Shown piece by piece: positions 45,002 through 64,000 of a stretch of DNA of 64,000 nt. Positions within the stretch are counted from its first letter, which is position 1. Every line of letters begins with the position of its first letter. Origin of the DNA: Notospermus geniculatus (lineage: Eukaryota; Nemertea; Pilidiophora; Heteronemertea; Lineidae); assembly GCA_002633025.1 (NCBI GenBank), contig NMRB01000023.1, positions 187,451-251,450 of the forward strand, given 5' to 3'. A program made the translations under genes and the position numbers. Under the pieces are notes generated by a model. That model was not told the DNA's origin. It worked only from the letters and a program-made list of their open reading frames with translations, and did not search any database.

Positions 45002-45827
45002 ATTGAATCAGTTCACGTTACCATGGTATTGCTTTCTGTTCGGTTCCACTGCTACCAATGTTGAAACCACCGAAATTAGCAAGGCAGTAATTAACGTACT
45101 GACGAATGAAAAGTGGAACTTCTGTTGAAAGGACTACCGTAATTCAAGTAATTCAAGAAGGCACTCTCTTTATTCACAAAGGCATCGGACTATTGTCAGG
45201 GCAAGTTGAAGGTTAATTAATTGTCAATGATCCTATAAACCAGGCGTATGACACTAAAGATTGGCGGAGCTTCTGCCCGGCCGCCAGCTGACTGAGATAT
45301 CATAGCAAGAGATCGACAGACACAGATGGCTGATCATCATACACAATGAGAGAAGAATGGAGCGCCGCTTAACCAGCCAATCAAACCTGACATCCATTGT
45401 TCATCATCATCGCTCCTGGCCAATGAGAGCGAATCGCGAGGCAGTCCGCTCGGAGCACTAATCGAGAGTGTTGAAACATTTGAGATCGTCTGCCGGTGCA
45501 CTTTGGCCAATTAGAGGCGCCCTATGAAATTAATAGCTTCATAATATCAATTAAATTGAAATGGCATTAGGCATGCACAAGTTCTTGACAGGAGGTTAGT
45601 GCGCATGACTCATGTGCGGTTCAAATAGAAGTCTTCTTGACTGAGCTGAGGTTTTCAGTGTTGCATTTCACGCATAACTTACAACACGGTCGTAACGGTT
45701 CATCAATGGATGGAAGTCATCAGTGAGGATCGGAAAAATCACTTTTGAATTTTGACGCGTCGTTTCCGTTTTCATTCTACTGTACGACCCCATGCCTCTC
45801 AGTACGTGTTGGGACTACCGCCGAAAC

Positions 45828-53208
<7,381 letters not shown>

Positions 53209-53543
53209 CGCCTGAGGCAATTAATCTCAACATTGTCAGAATACATGTATTTGATTCCTAAAACATGAAAACAAGAGCTTTAAATCGTAATGCTTGTATA
53301 AAAACGAATATCTTTCTTTTTCTTGCTATCGTTTACGGTAGTCGTCACTGCGTGTTCATCCATGAGCAGCTGAGCCAATGTCAGAGATGACTCTTGTTGA
53401 CGGTCGGCTCTCCCGAGGTCACGTGCTTCTTCAGAATGATTGTACAGTTTCCATTGATTCCTCACATTGCGATCTCGAATCATGCATTTTGGTGTAAATA
53501 ATTTAATTACGACTGTCTTTAATTAGAGAGACTATTCTTCATG
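53209..53543. other. NK1 3' flank
   Basis: Probable 3' UTR of NK1. No canonical AATAAA is present in these 335 bp; the first one downstream (53905-53910) lies within copy 1 of the following 1.2-kb duplication. Confidence 0.5.
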
Positions 53544-54749
53544 ACGATTCTTTATAGAGTATATACGATAGGGGGAGATTTGCTGACAGATGTGGTCGAA
53601 CCATGGACTTTTTAGGCCTGCTGAAATATTAGCTTTGGCTGTCAATGCAGCGGGAGGACATGGGGTTTGTATGCCGGTGGCCTAGGGATTTTTAGATGGA
53701 ACCGACGTAAGAGACTTGAATAGGTGACGCAATGCATGTGAGGGATGATGAGTATGGGGCTTGCATGGGTTTGTACATGTACATGTATGTCAGATTTCAG
53801 GACTAGTGTTCAGGTGTCACTTGGTACTTATTACCACGTCAGCAAATCTCCCCTCGGATTACTTACAGAGAATAATGTACAGAAATGATTTGCATTTAAA
53901 CATTAATAAATTAAGGTGTGTTATTTTTGAAAGAATCCTTCAGTCTGATTTTTTTCTGGACAAGCGTTCAGTCCTTGCATTCCTTGACGTGCATGTGGTG
54001 TATCCTTCCCTCTCATGCCTCTTCAATGTTTTTGAGCCCGTAACAAAAAGGGCAGCTGCTTTAGCGAGGGTTTTATGGGAAAAGCCCTTAACTAATTGCA
54101 AGGGTAGCTAATGTCTCAGAAAGGGCACGTGTTACCATGAATAGCACCGAAGTGCATCTCCTTAAATTGTTTCATTTATTTTCAAGAGTCGTGGTTAGAA
54201 TTAATCAAACCCTCGCTTTCGGCCCTCCCCATCCTCTCCAAGGCACGTCCTGAGCCCATGAAGGGGCCCGCCTCTTGATACCCTGCACCTGTGACCACGA
54301 ACCTCCAATCAAACTTTAATCAATTCAATAATTTAACACGGCCTCTTGTTATCAACACAATAGCCTTAGCCATCAAACTTATCGCCGAAACTGGATACAG
54401 TTAGGGACCTATTTTTACCAGTTTACCACCCCGCGGAACAATTTCCTCTGTTTGCTTTCTGTTCAAAGCGGCAGGGTCCATGTTAAATAGCGATGAGATG
54501 TCTACCTTGGGGTCCATTAACATTTGAAGGGACAATCGTCTGCCTGTATCATCTAATAATAAGGGATTATTAATCCCCAATGATACGTGGGAATGGTTCG
54601 TGATCGCCGACAGTCAGATGAATCTGACAGTTTCACAGGTAACTTGTTATCGAATCCATTGATATTGTCACTGATTCTTATTTGACCACTCTGTCATGGC
54701 TTGGACAGGTCGGTTTATGTCACCCACCTGTGTTGACCGGACAGCATGA
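53544..54749 (+). repeat. 1.2-kb tandem duplication downstream of NK1, copy 1
   Basis: It starts ACGATTCTTTATAGAGTATA and ends TGTTGACCGGACAGCATG. Copy 2 follows immediately at 54751. The copies are highly similar over their full length, differing mainly by an indel around 53650-53700 (54855-54930 in copy 2) and scattered substitutions. No coding content is evident; the internal open frames of about 74 to 116 codons lose frame between copies. Confidence 0.95.
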
Positions 54750-54750
54750 A

Positions 54751-55971
54751 ACGATTCTTTATAGAGTATATACGATAGGGGGAGATTTGCTGACAGATGT
54801 GGTCGAACCATGGACTTTTTAGGCCTGCTGAAAGATTAGCTTTGTCTGTCAATGCAGGACGTGGGGTTCCGGGTTTGTATGTCGGTGGCCTAGGGATTTG
54901 TGTGGCACTGGGCTTTGTAGCTGGAACCGACGTAAGAGACTTGAATAGGTGACGCAATGCATGTGAGGGATGATGAGTATGGGGTTTGCATGGGTTTGTA
55001 CATGTACATGTATGTCAGATTTCAGGACTGGTGTTCAGGTGTCACTTGGTACTTATTACCACGTCAGCAAATCTCCCCTCGGATTACTTACAGAGAATAA
55101 TGTACAGAAATGATTTGCATTTAAACATTAATAAATTAAGGTGTGTTATTTTTGAAAGAATCCTTCGTGTGATTTTTTCTGGACAAGCGTTCAGTCCTTG
55201 CATTCCTTGACGTGCATTTGGTGTATCCTTCCCTCTCATGCCTCTTCAATGTTTTTGAGCCCGTGACAAAAAGGGCAGCTGGTTTAGCGAGGGTTTTATG
55301 GGAAAAGCCCTTAACTAATTGCAAGGGTAGCTAATGTCTCAGAAAGGGCACGTGTTACCATGAATAGCACCGAAGTGCATCTCCTCAAATTGTTTCATTT
55401 ATTTCCAAGAGCCGTGGTTAGAATTAATCAAGCCCTCGCTTTCGGCCCTCCCCATCCTCTCCAAGGCACGTCCTGAGCCCATGAAGGGGACCGCCTCTTG
55501 ATACCCTGCACCTGTGACCACGAACCTCCAATCAAACTTTAATCAATTCAATAATTTAACACGGCCTCTTGTTATCAACTGAATAGCCTTAGCCATCAAA
55601 CTTATCGCCTAAACTGGATACAGTTAGGGACCTATTTTTACCAGTTTACCACCCCGCGGAACAATTTCTTCTGTTTGCTTTCTGTTCAAAGCGGCAGGGT
55701 CCATGTTAAATAGCGATGAGATGTCTACCTTGGGGTCCATTAACATTTGAAGGGACAATCGCCTGCCTGTATCATCTAATAATAAGTGATTATTAATCCC
55801 CAATGATACGTGGGAATGATTCGTGATCGCCGACAGTCAGATGAATCTGACAGTTTCACAGGTAACTTGTTATCGAATCCATTGATAATGTCACTGATTC
55901 TTATTTGACCACTCGGTCATGGCTTGGACAGGTCGGTTTATGTCACCCACCTGTGTTGACCGGACAGCATG
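54751..55971 (+). repeat. 1.2-kb tandem duplication downstream of NK1, copy 2
   Basis: Direct repeat of 53544-54749 with the same order of words, including TACATGTACATGTATGTCAG, GAGAATAATGTACAGAAATG and ACCACCCCGCGGAACAATTT. A stem TCAGATGAATCTGA is kept in both copies (near 54615 and 55838). Copy 2 carries about 30 extra bp near its start. Confidence 0.95.
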
Positions 55972-56170
55972 AGACGGACAAACATAGCGGGTCAGTTCTT
56001 TCAAATCGCCTTCGTGAAATTTAAATTACAGGCACAGGCGATGCCATGGAAGTCAAGTGAGAGTGGTATTTTAGAGATGTCACTTTATAGGTGACGCTGA
56101 GTTCTTGTTTTGAAGAAAAATGAATAGTGTTATACGGTACCGTTAGGGGGACGATCTCGTAGAGTATATA

Positions 56171-56291
56171 GGCCCGTATTTTAGAATGCTCCTCAACGTA
56201 AAAGGGACTTCCTCAAGGCTATTGTTCTCCTGTTGAGAACAATGGCCTTGAGGAACTCCTTTGCGTTGAGGAGCATTCTAAAATACGGGCC
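56171..56291. mobile_element. Palindromic MITE with perfect 28-bp inverted ends
   Basis: The element begins GGCCCGTATTTTAGAATGCT and ends with its exact complement; the outer 28 bp of each arm pair without mismatch and pairing continues inward (CTTCCTCAAGGC / GCCTTGAGGAA). The loop contains GTTCTC and GAGAAC. The GGCCCGTATT end is shared with the element at 36767-36890. No target-site duplication is apparent. Confidence 0.88.
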
Positions 56292-59200
56292 ACTGACTCT
56301 CTGTTGAGGACGCTTAGTGGCGTCATCTTGAAATACCAAGGCCTAAACGGTCACTTCGCTTCGAACTATTCTTCACCGTAGATAGACATGATAGCGTGAG
56401 TGTGGTCCGAGGGCGTGCCGATACGAACCTTCGATGGTTCAACATGCGGTGTCAATAGCATCCTTCTGGACAGGAACCGAGTCGGTCGAGAACCAAACCA
56501 TGCAAGAAATGTCGGTGGCCAATGACGGAACCATTCTGTCACAACCCCGATCTCGCTTCATTGATTCCAGCCAGACTCCTGCTCATCCCAAGCGACCTCA
56601 ATGAAGACAACCCCGGGTATAATCAATTACGATAATCTCTCCATAATAGGATTCATTAGAAACAAATCCTGGACGAATTAAGCGGTGTTAGATGCAAGAC
56701 CCGATCAGACGGGCATCGAACGCCTGCAGGAGGACGTTCTCACGTTGTTCGTGAAAGCCTCGCTCCCGGCATGCCCGGTGATGGAATCTCGTCCCCAGTT
56801 CTTCATCTGTCGTCTGATACGAAGGCAGTTGCAGAAGTTTTGACACCACCGTTTGGGGCCTTTTTAACACCCATCGGCCTGATTATTGAAGCGACCTTTC
56901 ACAAAGCTGCACTTAGGCTTGTTGAGCAACGGCAACAGTATGTTGGCGAGGATTTCTTTCCTGCAGACGGCCGTTTCGTCACGTGACGTCATGACTTAGA
57001 CGCTGACGATTCGTTAAAAGCACACTGATTGGTCGAAAAGGTTAGGTCATTTTAACAAAAGAGCAAGCAGTTTGTAAATTGTCTTGGAAGGATTTTTTTC
57101 CAACATAGAAGTAGTGTTGCAAATATTTCGATTTAATTTATTTCTTTAAATGGTCAGTATTTATTGGATACATGTAAATGTTCAGTAGCGATTGGTGTTT
57201 TATCATTGCATACGTTGGCTAATAGATTAAATTATTTGTCAAAACACAGCAGTCTTTTCATTATTACAATACACTGCCAGTAATTTTTCCAACCAATTTC
57301 AACTATTATCCAATTTCCTTCGAGTGTAGCAAGATCGATGACCAACACAATGTTCCCAAATGTCTCTTTGTCGAGAAGAAGACTTCAGCGTTTTCCTTGT
57401 GGCCCTGAGCCTAACTTGTTGTTGTCGGTGCGTTTTTATTAAACATGGTTTATTTTGTTACCGCGTCTGACCATGCCAGGAACGCCATCATACCCCTGGG
57501 CACCACAACACGGCAGACATGATTGCAAACAAGCAAATCCGAAGATCTGTTACAAATTATTGTAACAAATTCCGGAGCAATTTTGAGAAAACCACCCCTT
57601 GTTTTCTTATAAAACTTTCGGTCACTTAGATGTCTTTGTGTGAAAATGTGAAAAAGTCCAATATCCGCGCGGCAAAATAAACCACATTGAATCTAATCTG
57701 CAAATATTATGCCAACGGTGGCCTGGAGGCCATTAAAGGCGAAAATGGTGTTAGGAGTCCGCTGGAGGGGGACCTGGACCGTGAATAGACTTATTAAATA
57801 AAGAATGGTCATGTTGACTTAGTTTAACTGATCTCCTTTATCATGTGAGACTTGATTGAAACTTGACTTGAACACGACTGAAGCTAACCGCACCTGTGGT
57901 CGACAAAGCTGGACGGAGAAGCTGTCTATCATTTTCTTTTCACAAGGTCTCTCGAGACGGACAACCGTGTCTAGACTTTCGAATGGACAGTGGAGTTCTT
58001 TGGTGTACATGTACCATGAGAGAAATCTCATGAAAAATATCGCATTAGAACCCCCTTATAATATACGAAGGCCTACCTGTACTACGTACCCTGTTACTGG
58101 AAATTACGAATTATAAATAGCAAATTACAAATTATAAAATTACATGATCATAACATAAAATTATACATTTTTGTGGGATGAAGGCCAGTACTCACGATGA
58201 ATACCGTTCCTCACGGAAAGATAAAAAACCTTCGATGAGTATCGTCTACATATTCTCGACTTTTTCCGACACTGATCCTCAATGAATAATTTTTTTAGAA
58301 CAAAACCGCCTTTTAACTTGTGATTGGTGTTCTGCCTCCGTTTTGTCTTTAAGATACGTCTTGACGGTGGAGTCTATTACCCTGAATAATAGGCTTGGGA
58401 TGATTCTAATGCGACGTCAGCTCTGATCCTTTTAAGAGCCAGGGAAGGGGAGGGCAAACCATCTCGTAAACTAATAGGATTATTAGCAAGAGAAGCGCCG
58501 CAGCGAAGAGGGGGCTTTATTCTGATTGGTTTACAGCCATCTGAACGGCGCGGAAAATTTGGACACGATTAGCGATGTGTGAATATTGGTATAAAAATGC
58601 GATGAGAAAGTCGTATAAACGCGATAAAATTTTACCGCGGGCTATAAAATTCTAAGATGTTTATTTTAATGTCGAGTTTGGAGCGGGTGCGATGTTTACG
58701 GCAATGATCACGATTGTGAAGTAATTTATTTTCCTATTTCCTTCAGGCATTTTGAAAGGAAGGAGTCATCCACTTATTTCTTATAAAAGCTTGAGTATAA
58801 TTCTCATCTCACGGAACTTTGAACACGGCGGAGAGATGAACTTTTCTGCGGCCTAGCGAGCACAGCTACAGCGCTCCTAGCGGAATTATGCAGAACATCA
58901 GAAACCAAAATGGCGGGACTTTCTTTCTTTCAGTCGATGACCAACTTGAATCCTCCCTTATTTATCTTATACAATCTTAACAGCTGATATAATGCACGAA
59001 GCAGGCGATGTGGTCGATTTTTCCAAATCTAGTATGCAATCAGAGGTCCCATTCGCGTCGCTTGCGTACGAATTTGAAGATCACAAATATTATCAGTCAC
59101 GAAACTCTGCCATGTCTGCCGGGTTTTTGTTGTATGGGAAGGCGACACACCAGCCGTACCACTTCTTATAAGAAGCCAAGTGAAAAGGTATCAATTGCAC

Positions 59201-62200
59201 CGCCAAATTGCCAAATAAAATCTTCTTCGTGCCAATACACAGTAGGACAACTTGCCATTTGTTAACTCTTACAACTCAACCATAAGTAAACTTTGCAACG
59301 TCTATTTGGGTAAAATCGTGATTATTGTGAAAAGCTGCGAATTATCATGTCTGTAGCGGCTATTTAACGGTATCATAAATTTTCTTTTTTTCGAAGTCGG
59401 TACTCGAGATTCCCAGGTGTCCAGGCAAGAGCCTAAACGATGTGACAATTGTGATCAGATTGTGCGTGCTTAAGATCTGCTAGTCTGTTTACACTCGGAG
59501 AATTAGGAGCCTATCCACCGTGACCAGGCCGTGCCAGCGCAAAATGACGGCCAAACAGTTTCTAAATCTTCCTACAATTACAAAAGAGAGAGAAAAGAGG
59601 CATACATCTTCTTCTATCAATCTCTCGTGAAAAGGTGTCTCGGACCAGGCCACCGATGTGGTGGCTATTGTCCGCCAGCTTGTTCACAAATCTGTATTGT
59701 TTGACCTACCAATATCTCACCCTAACGCGACCTGACAACAACGTACATTCACTGTGCATCTTCTGTACATCAAGTTTTAACATCAAAAAGTTCATGAATG
59801 AAGGCTGTTTATAATCTGTTTGATTCTTAGTAGAAAATACAGGAAATTCGTATGTGATATATGTCCAAATAATGGTACCATAAACCATTTGATATTATGC
59901 ATACTCACGTATATGAAATTAGTTAGGTGTTCGGGGTCACATTGAAATACTTACGAACTTAAATCAACCGCTGTATAAGTTACAAGCTATTCAAGATCGA
60001 TGTTTCATTATGAATAAAGTCAATATGGCCCTATATAAGCTTAAGCTATTCAATATCAAATGATTTTCTTCCTGATAAAGTCAAATTTGACTATTAATGA
60101 TCGTAAAATCTTGCTCTTGATGAGCCATCAATCATATCAAATGATTCGAAATAAAAGTGTCATTTTAGTTCAGACACACCTAAGGCTAATAGCCTTGCTT
60201 TGAAAATACAATACATGTAATTCAATTACTAGATGTACTGATAGACTTCGTTTACCTTTCTGAAAATTCCTCCATATTTCAAACTATATAAACAAGCCGA
60301 ACTAAATTTACTGGACTTCAACAACACACTTCAAATTCTGAATGTTCTCATGGCCCTTAAAAGAGAGCACCGAAACGGTAACGCAGTATCGCTGATTATT
60401 TTGAGTGGGTAGACTTTTGCCATTAGCCAAGGAGCCTGTCAACGAATGGCCTTGGCATGGACAGCACTTCTGACCTTCATCACCCCCAAATGTGGATGAA
60501 GTGTTGCCTCGGGCAAATTTACCACGTGAAAAATCTTGAAAATGTACAAAACAACATCCCAAAGGAAGCATTTATTATTGAGTTTTCTTCGCCGTAACAG
60601 GTCCTGTCTCGTGTGGAGCAGGGAAATATACGACCTCAGCCACTGTTACCAGCCAATAGTTCGTTATACGCATGGATTCCTTTTGCAAAACTGAAATTCA
60701 GGCGCAGTGGACCGAAGTGTCGGAGCCAGTAGCCATCTGGTCGGCGGTATGTTCTACGGCTCCCATCGGCAGCCATGTTGAAAAGCGCCCCCTACAGTGT
60801 TAGAGAATAGCCCGCAGATACAAACGAGTTAAGCGAAAGTCGATGTCCAAACGCTGCAGGGGGACATCTTGATTGCCTGGGGGCATGGGGACGTTTAATG
60901 CTGCATCACTGTTAACATATCGTGGCGTGGTTCTCTAAGCGCCTTGGGGAGAACAAGGGGGAATCGATGTCGTGAGAGACAACAGCCGGCGGCGGAGATC
61001 ATGGAGTCAACCGCCTCGAGATGTATTAGTCCGCCCGCGCGGTGAGCTGAAAGAGTTCGGCACCAGTGAACACGGAGTGTTGCCGGTAGCAAAAGCGAAG
61101 CACACAATTTGACTCCCTCCCCTCACGATTCCACAAAACTCACAAACTTGGCACTGAAAATCGAGCAAGCAACTTAAAAGCTTTCGGTCAATCCAGCGGT
61201 AGGATAAGACAAATAAATAGAAGATAATAGGATTGTGACACATCTGAAGGGGTTATTTCTCCATCTTCAAATTCATAATTGAACGAATCTTCAAACCGTA
61301 ATTCAATCTACCAACGGTAGTTTGGAGATTACATTCCAATAAGCCAGTTTATTGGAGAAAATGATAATCTCTTGTTAGAATAACTGGTTTTAAACTTTTG
61401 AAATAATTCAACCAGTTTTTCTAGAATCGTATTACACTTTCTGGGCACTGCCTGAGGTAGTGAAGATGCTGACTTGAACCGCTGCTGCTTTGAATCAGCC
61501 GTCTTGGCTGTCACCGCCTGTGAACCTTCTGTACATGTACTTCAGTGTTTTTTTCGGACGCAATAGCGCCACGATTGGCAGAATTATGAATTACCCTGTC
61601 TTGCCTGTACATCCCGAGTCGGCCGCATTTTTCACTTCGTAACTTTTAACTTTCCGCCCCGCAGTCAAGTACATGTAAATTCACGTACATGTACGTACTT
61701 TACTTGTGACGGCAATCTCTGCACCCCACCCATTGCTTTATTCCAATAGCTTCTTGTTACGTTTTCTAGCCAGGAGGGAGAACTGTCATTAAGTAAAAAA
61801 ACAATAATTGGAAATTCATCGTAAAAACGTTGTGTGTTTCACAACGCGATAAGGATGAAGTTAAACAAGAAATCTCATATCTGACGTGTCTGATTCATGC
61901 ACGTTCAGTGAAGAGATGCTAGGCTGTTTGCTCAAAGTCTTGTCGTCCCGTGCGAGAAATGATGATTTATACCCGGTAGAATATCATCAAGATAAACTTG
62001 ATCTCATTGGTAAATTATCATCGAACAAAGCACCTCATCCCGACAATACCTGACTCGTCGTTTGTGACAAGAGTCGGTGTGTAATGAGACAATATCACAG
62101 TAAAACAGGGCCGAGTATTAGTCAGTTCAGTTGTTGACTTACAACAACGTATTGCCGGATTATGTCGCCTCTGGGTCGTTATGGAAGTGGGGTGGGGTAA

Positions 62201-62580
62201 AGATGTTAAATAGGCCGCATTTGCCTGAGAGGATTTGCTTATCTTGCCTGGCACGGGAGGCAGGGATGATGGCAATGTCACATCACACCTTGAGTCCATA
62301 TAAAGATGTTAAATACTGTCGTTTTTGGGATAATTGCTCCGTTATCGTTGAGAAACTGAAGGGAGGATCAGAGAGTTTGAGTCGAGTTGCAGTATGTCGA
62401 CATTGGTCGGGTTATCTTGGGTACTTGCTGGGGTAATGAATGGGTCAATTTAATTTGCACAGTGCTGTCTCCAATGGTGTATGGTCGTGACGTCACTCGT
62501 GATCAGTGGGGGCATGGCGTATTGAAGTAATAGCCACGGTGCACTTGGTAGAGAAGATAGCTGCCCAGCTGATCACAAAA
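56292..62580. other. Gene-free region downstream of NK1
   Basis: About 6.3 kb without a recognisable exon; open frames stay below 102 codons and resemble nothing known. TACATGTA/CGTACATGTACG palindromic words cluster near 61660-61700. The region may hold NK1 regulatory DNA, which cannot be shown here. Confidence 0.5.
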
Positions 62581-62581
62581 T

Positions 62582-62862
62582 CGAGATACTGATACACTGG
62601 CTTTTACCAGCCTTTGGAAAATTGTAAAGGGCTCTTACTCTTCAGTCGCTGGCTAAGTCTGCCTTTTTTTCGCCCCCTGGTGGTCAAAATAAACATCTTG
62701 ATAACGAGGTTCAACGAAATCGAGATACTATACACTGGCTTTTACCAGCCTTTGGAAAATTGTAAAGGGCTCTTACTCTTCAGTTCGCTGGCTATCTCTG
62801 CCTTTTCCTCGCCCCCTGGCGGTCGAAATTGACATCACATCTTGATAACGAGGTTCAACGAA
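62582..62862 (+). repeat. Tandem duplication of about 140 bp
   Basis: Two direct copies (62582-62720 and 62721-62862) share CGAGATACT, ACACTGGCTTTTACCAGCC, TTGGAAAATTGTAAAGGGCT, TCGCCCCCTGG and CTTGATAACGAGGTTCAACG. A few substitutions and one small insertion separate them. Confidence 0.93.
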
Positions 62863-64000
62863 CCGGAAGCAGCGATGCTTTTGTAATCATTATTCTGAAT
62901 CAATTCCTGACTGCATGATCACTCGAGCTTGCTATCTAAATCACTGTCAGTCTAATCGCTACTCACCGCGCTGCAGCGGAGGAAAATTACCCCGTGTTTT
63001 CTCACTTTGCCGCCATGTTTCGTCCCGTGAACATTTCCCGCCTCATTGGTTGATTTTGTAATTTCATAATTGCATTAATGTTTTGATCGATGATGGTGTG
63101 CTGATATTTCCCGCGCAAATATTGGCGGTTTTGATTAAACAATTTAGTTATGATATGAAATCAAAGAGCGTGATAATGTTAGTCGAGCAATTTGATAAAA
63201 GCCATTTGACGCACAATCTATTTGTGAGTCGACAATCTGTCGGCGTGCTCTTGTAAGAACTCTCTGCTGTTCGAAATGCAGAGATTTCAGCCTTGTAAGT
63301 TCATTCTTTAGTGCCTGTCAGTCATGTCAGTGTTACCAACTCTACTGTCCTCAACTGCAAGAATGGCAGTATTTCCACTTGTGATCAGCGGGCGTACGGT
63401 CATTTGAAGTAAGAGCTCTACCGTGTACAACCAAGCACACTCTGGCGTAGAGGTTAGCCATTACTTCAATGAACCACCCTCCAACTGACAACCTATTATT
63501 GGACGGCCCGACTAGGGAGCAGTGTGTGGATGCAAAATAATGGATGACATCAATCAGTACAAACACAAAGGATGTTTGTTATGTGTTTGTAATTCACTTA
63601 ACACTATCAGCACTTTATTACTGGACAAATTTCCACAAATTGCTATTGATGCAAAATAAATGTATTTCTAAATCACCGCCGAAAGTTTGGATACAAAGGA
63701 CATCATTAGCAAACAAATCAGACCAAATTGCAAATTGCATTGAATAAATGTGTTCCCAGTTCACTGCTGAAAATTTGATGACTTTCTCTCGACAGGGTTT
63801 CAGAGATAAGCTATGTGTATTTCATGGAAATTGCAACCACCAGATGATGGGGGATTTGAGAACATTAAAAATGCATTGAAATGTGGCGTATTTATAGCTT
63901 ATAGACTGAAACTGACGTGAACATCATTAGATTCATAAAGGAGGGGTATAAAACTGGCTCCTTCGGACCCTTAAGGGAGGCTGCACCAGGAGTAGGGGCC
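62863..64000. other. Terminal gene-free stretch
   Basis: No gene or clear repeat is seen. Imperfect similarity of GTGATCAG..GGG and TTGAAGTAA.AGC around 62500-62530 and 63380-63415 hints at an old shared repeat, too weak to define. Confidence 0.4.

Noticed and set aside
53761-55324. Open frames inside the 1.2-kb duplicated units (for example 116 codons at 53761)
   Set aside because: The copy-2 counterpart loses the frame by a small indel, so coding constraint is absent.

Overview
This is a window of intron-rich animal nuclear DNA. GT-AG introns of about 80 to 500 bp separate most exons of two genes, long non-coding stretches surround a homeobox gene, and short palindromic elements (MITEs) and tRNA-derived SINE-like remnants are scattered throughout. 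The ANKRD55 and NK1 orthologues, the TIR/LRR receptors and the frequent TACATGTA and AGGCCTA words suggest a marine invertebrate, probably a deuterostome such as amphioxus, hemichordate or echinoderm, possibly a lophotrochozoan. I cannot name the species from sequence alone.

Layout. (1) 469-8889 (+): 21 exons of RRP12, a ribosome-biogenesis factor, lacking only its 5' end, with a poly(A) signal at 9005. (2) 9815-17927 (+): a complete ten-exon ANKRD55 orthologue of 719 aa. (3) 18011-19771 and 20764-22527 (-): two tandem paralogous LRR-transmembrane-TIR receptors, each with its whole coding sequence in one exon. The first converges on ANKRD55 with only 83 bp between stop codons. (4) 24616-27423 (+): a two-exon gene for a small, unrecognised type I membrane protein, divergent from the receptors. 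(5) 28946 to an assembly gap at 29845 (+): a type II membrane glycosyltransferase of the DXD (GT32-like) kind, cut by 593 Ns. (6) 30.4-45.8 kb: a gene-free region. (7) 45828-53208 (+): the NK1 (Nkx1/slouch) homeobox gene, two exons with a 6.4-kb intron. (8) 53.2-64 kb: another gene-free region, starting with a 1.2-kb tandem duplication. Large non-coding flanks around a homeobox gene are what one expects of a developmental regulatory domain.

The genes do not form one pathway. RRP12 is housekeeping, ANKRD55 is a probable scaffold or cilium-linked protein, the TIR receptors are probable innate immune signalling molecules, the glycosyltransferase is probably secretory-pathway, and NK1 is a developmental transcription factor. 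The most interesting points are the TIR receptor pair (very short ectodomain, no recognisable BB-loop motif, TIR halves far more alike than the LRR halves, a 5'-UTR intron abutting the start codon in both), the unrecognised membrane protein beside them, an in-frame 84-bp intron in RRP12, and a set of non-autonomous palindromic transposons. Several of these have clean target-site duplications, one sits inside a minisatellite, and one may supply a poly(A) signal to a receptor gene.
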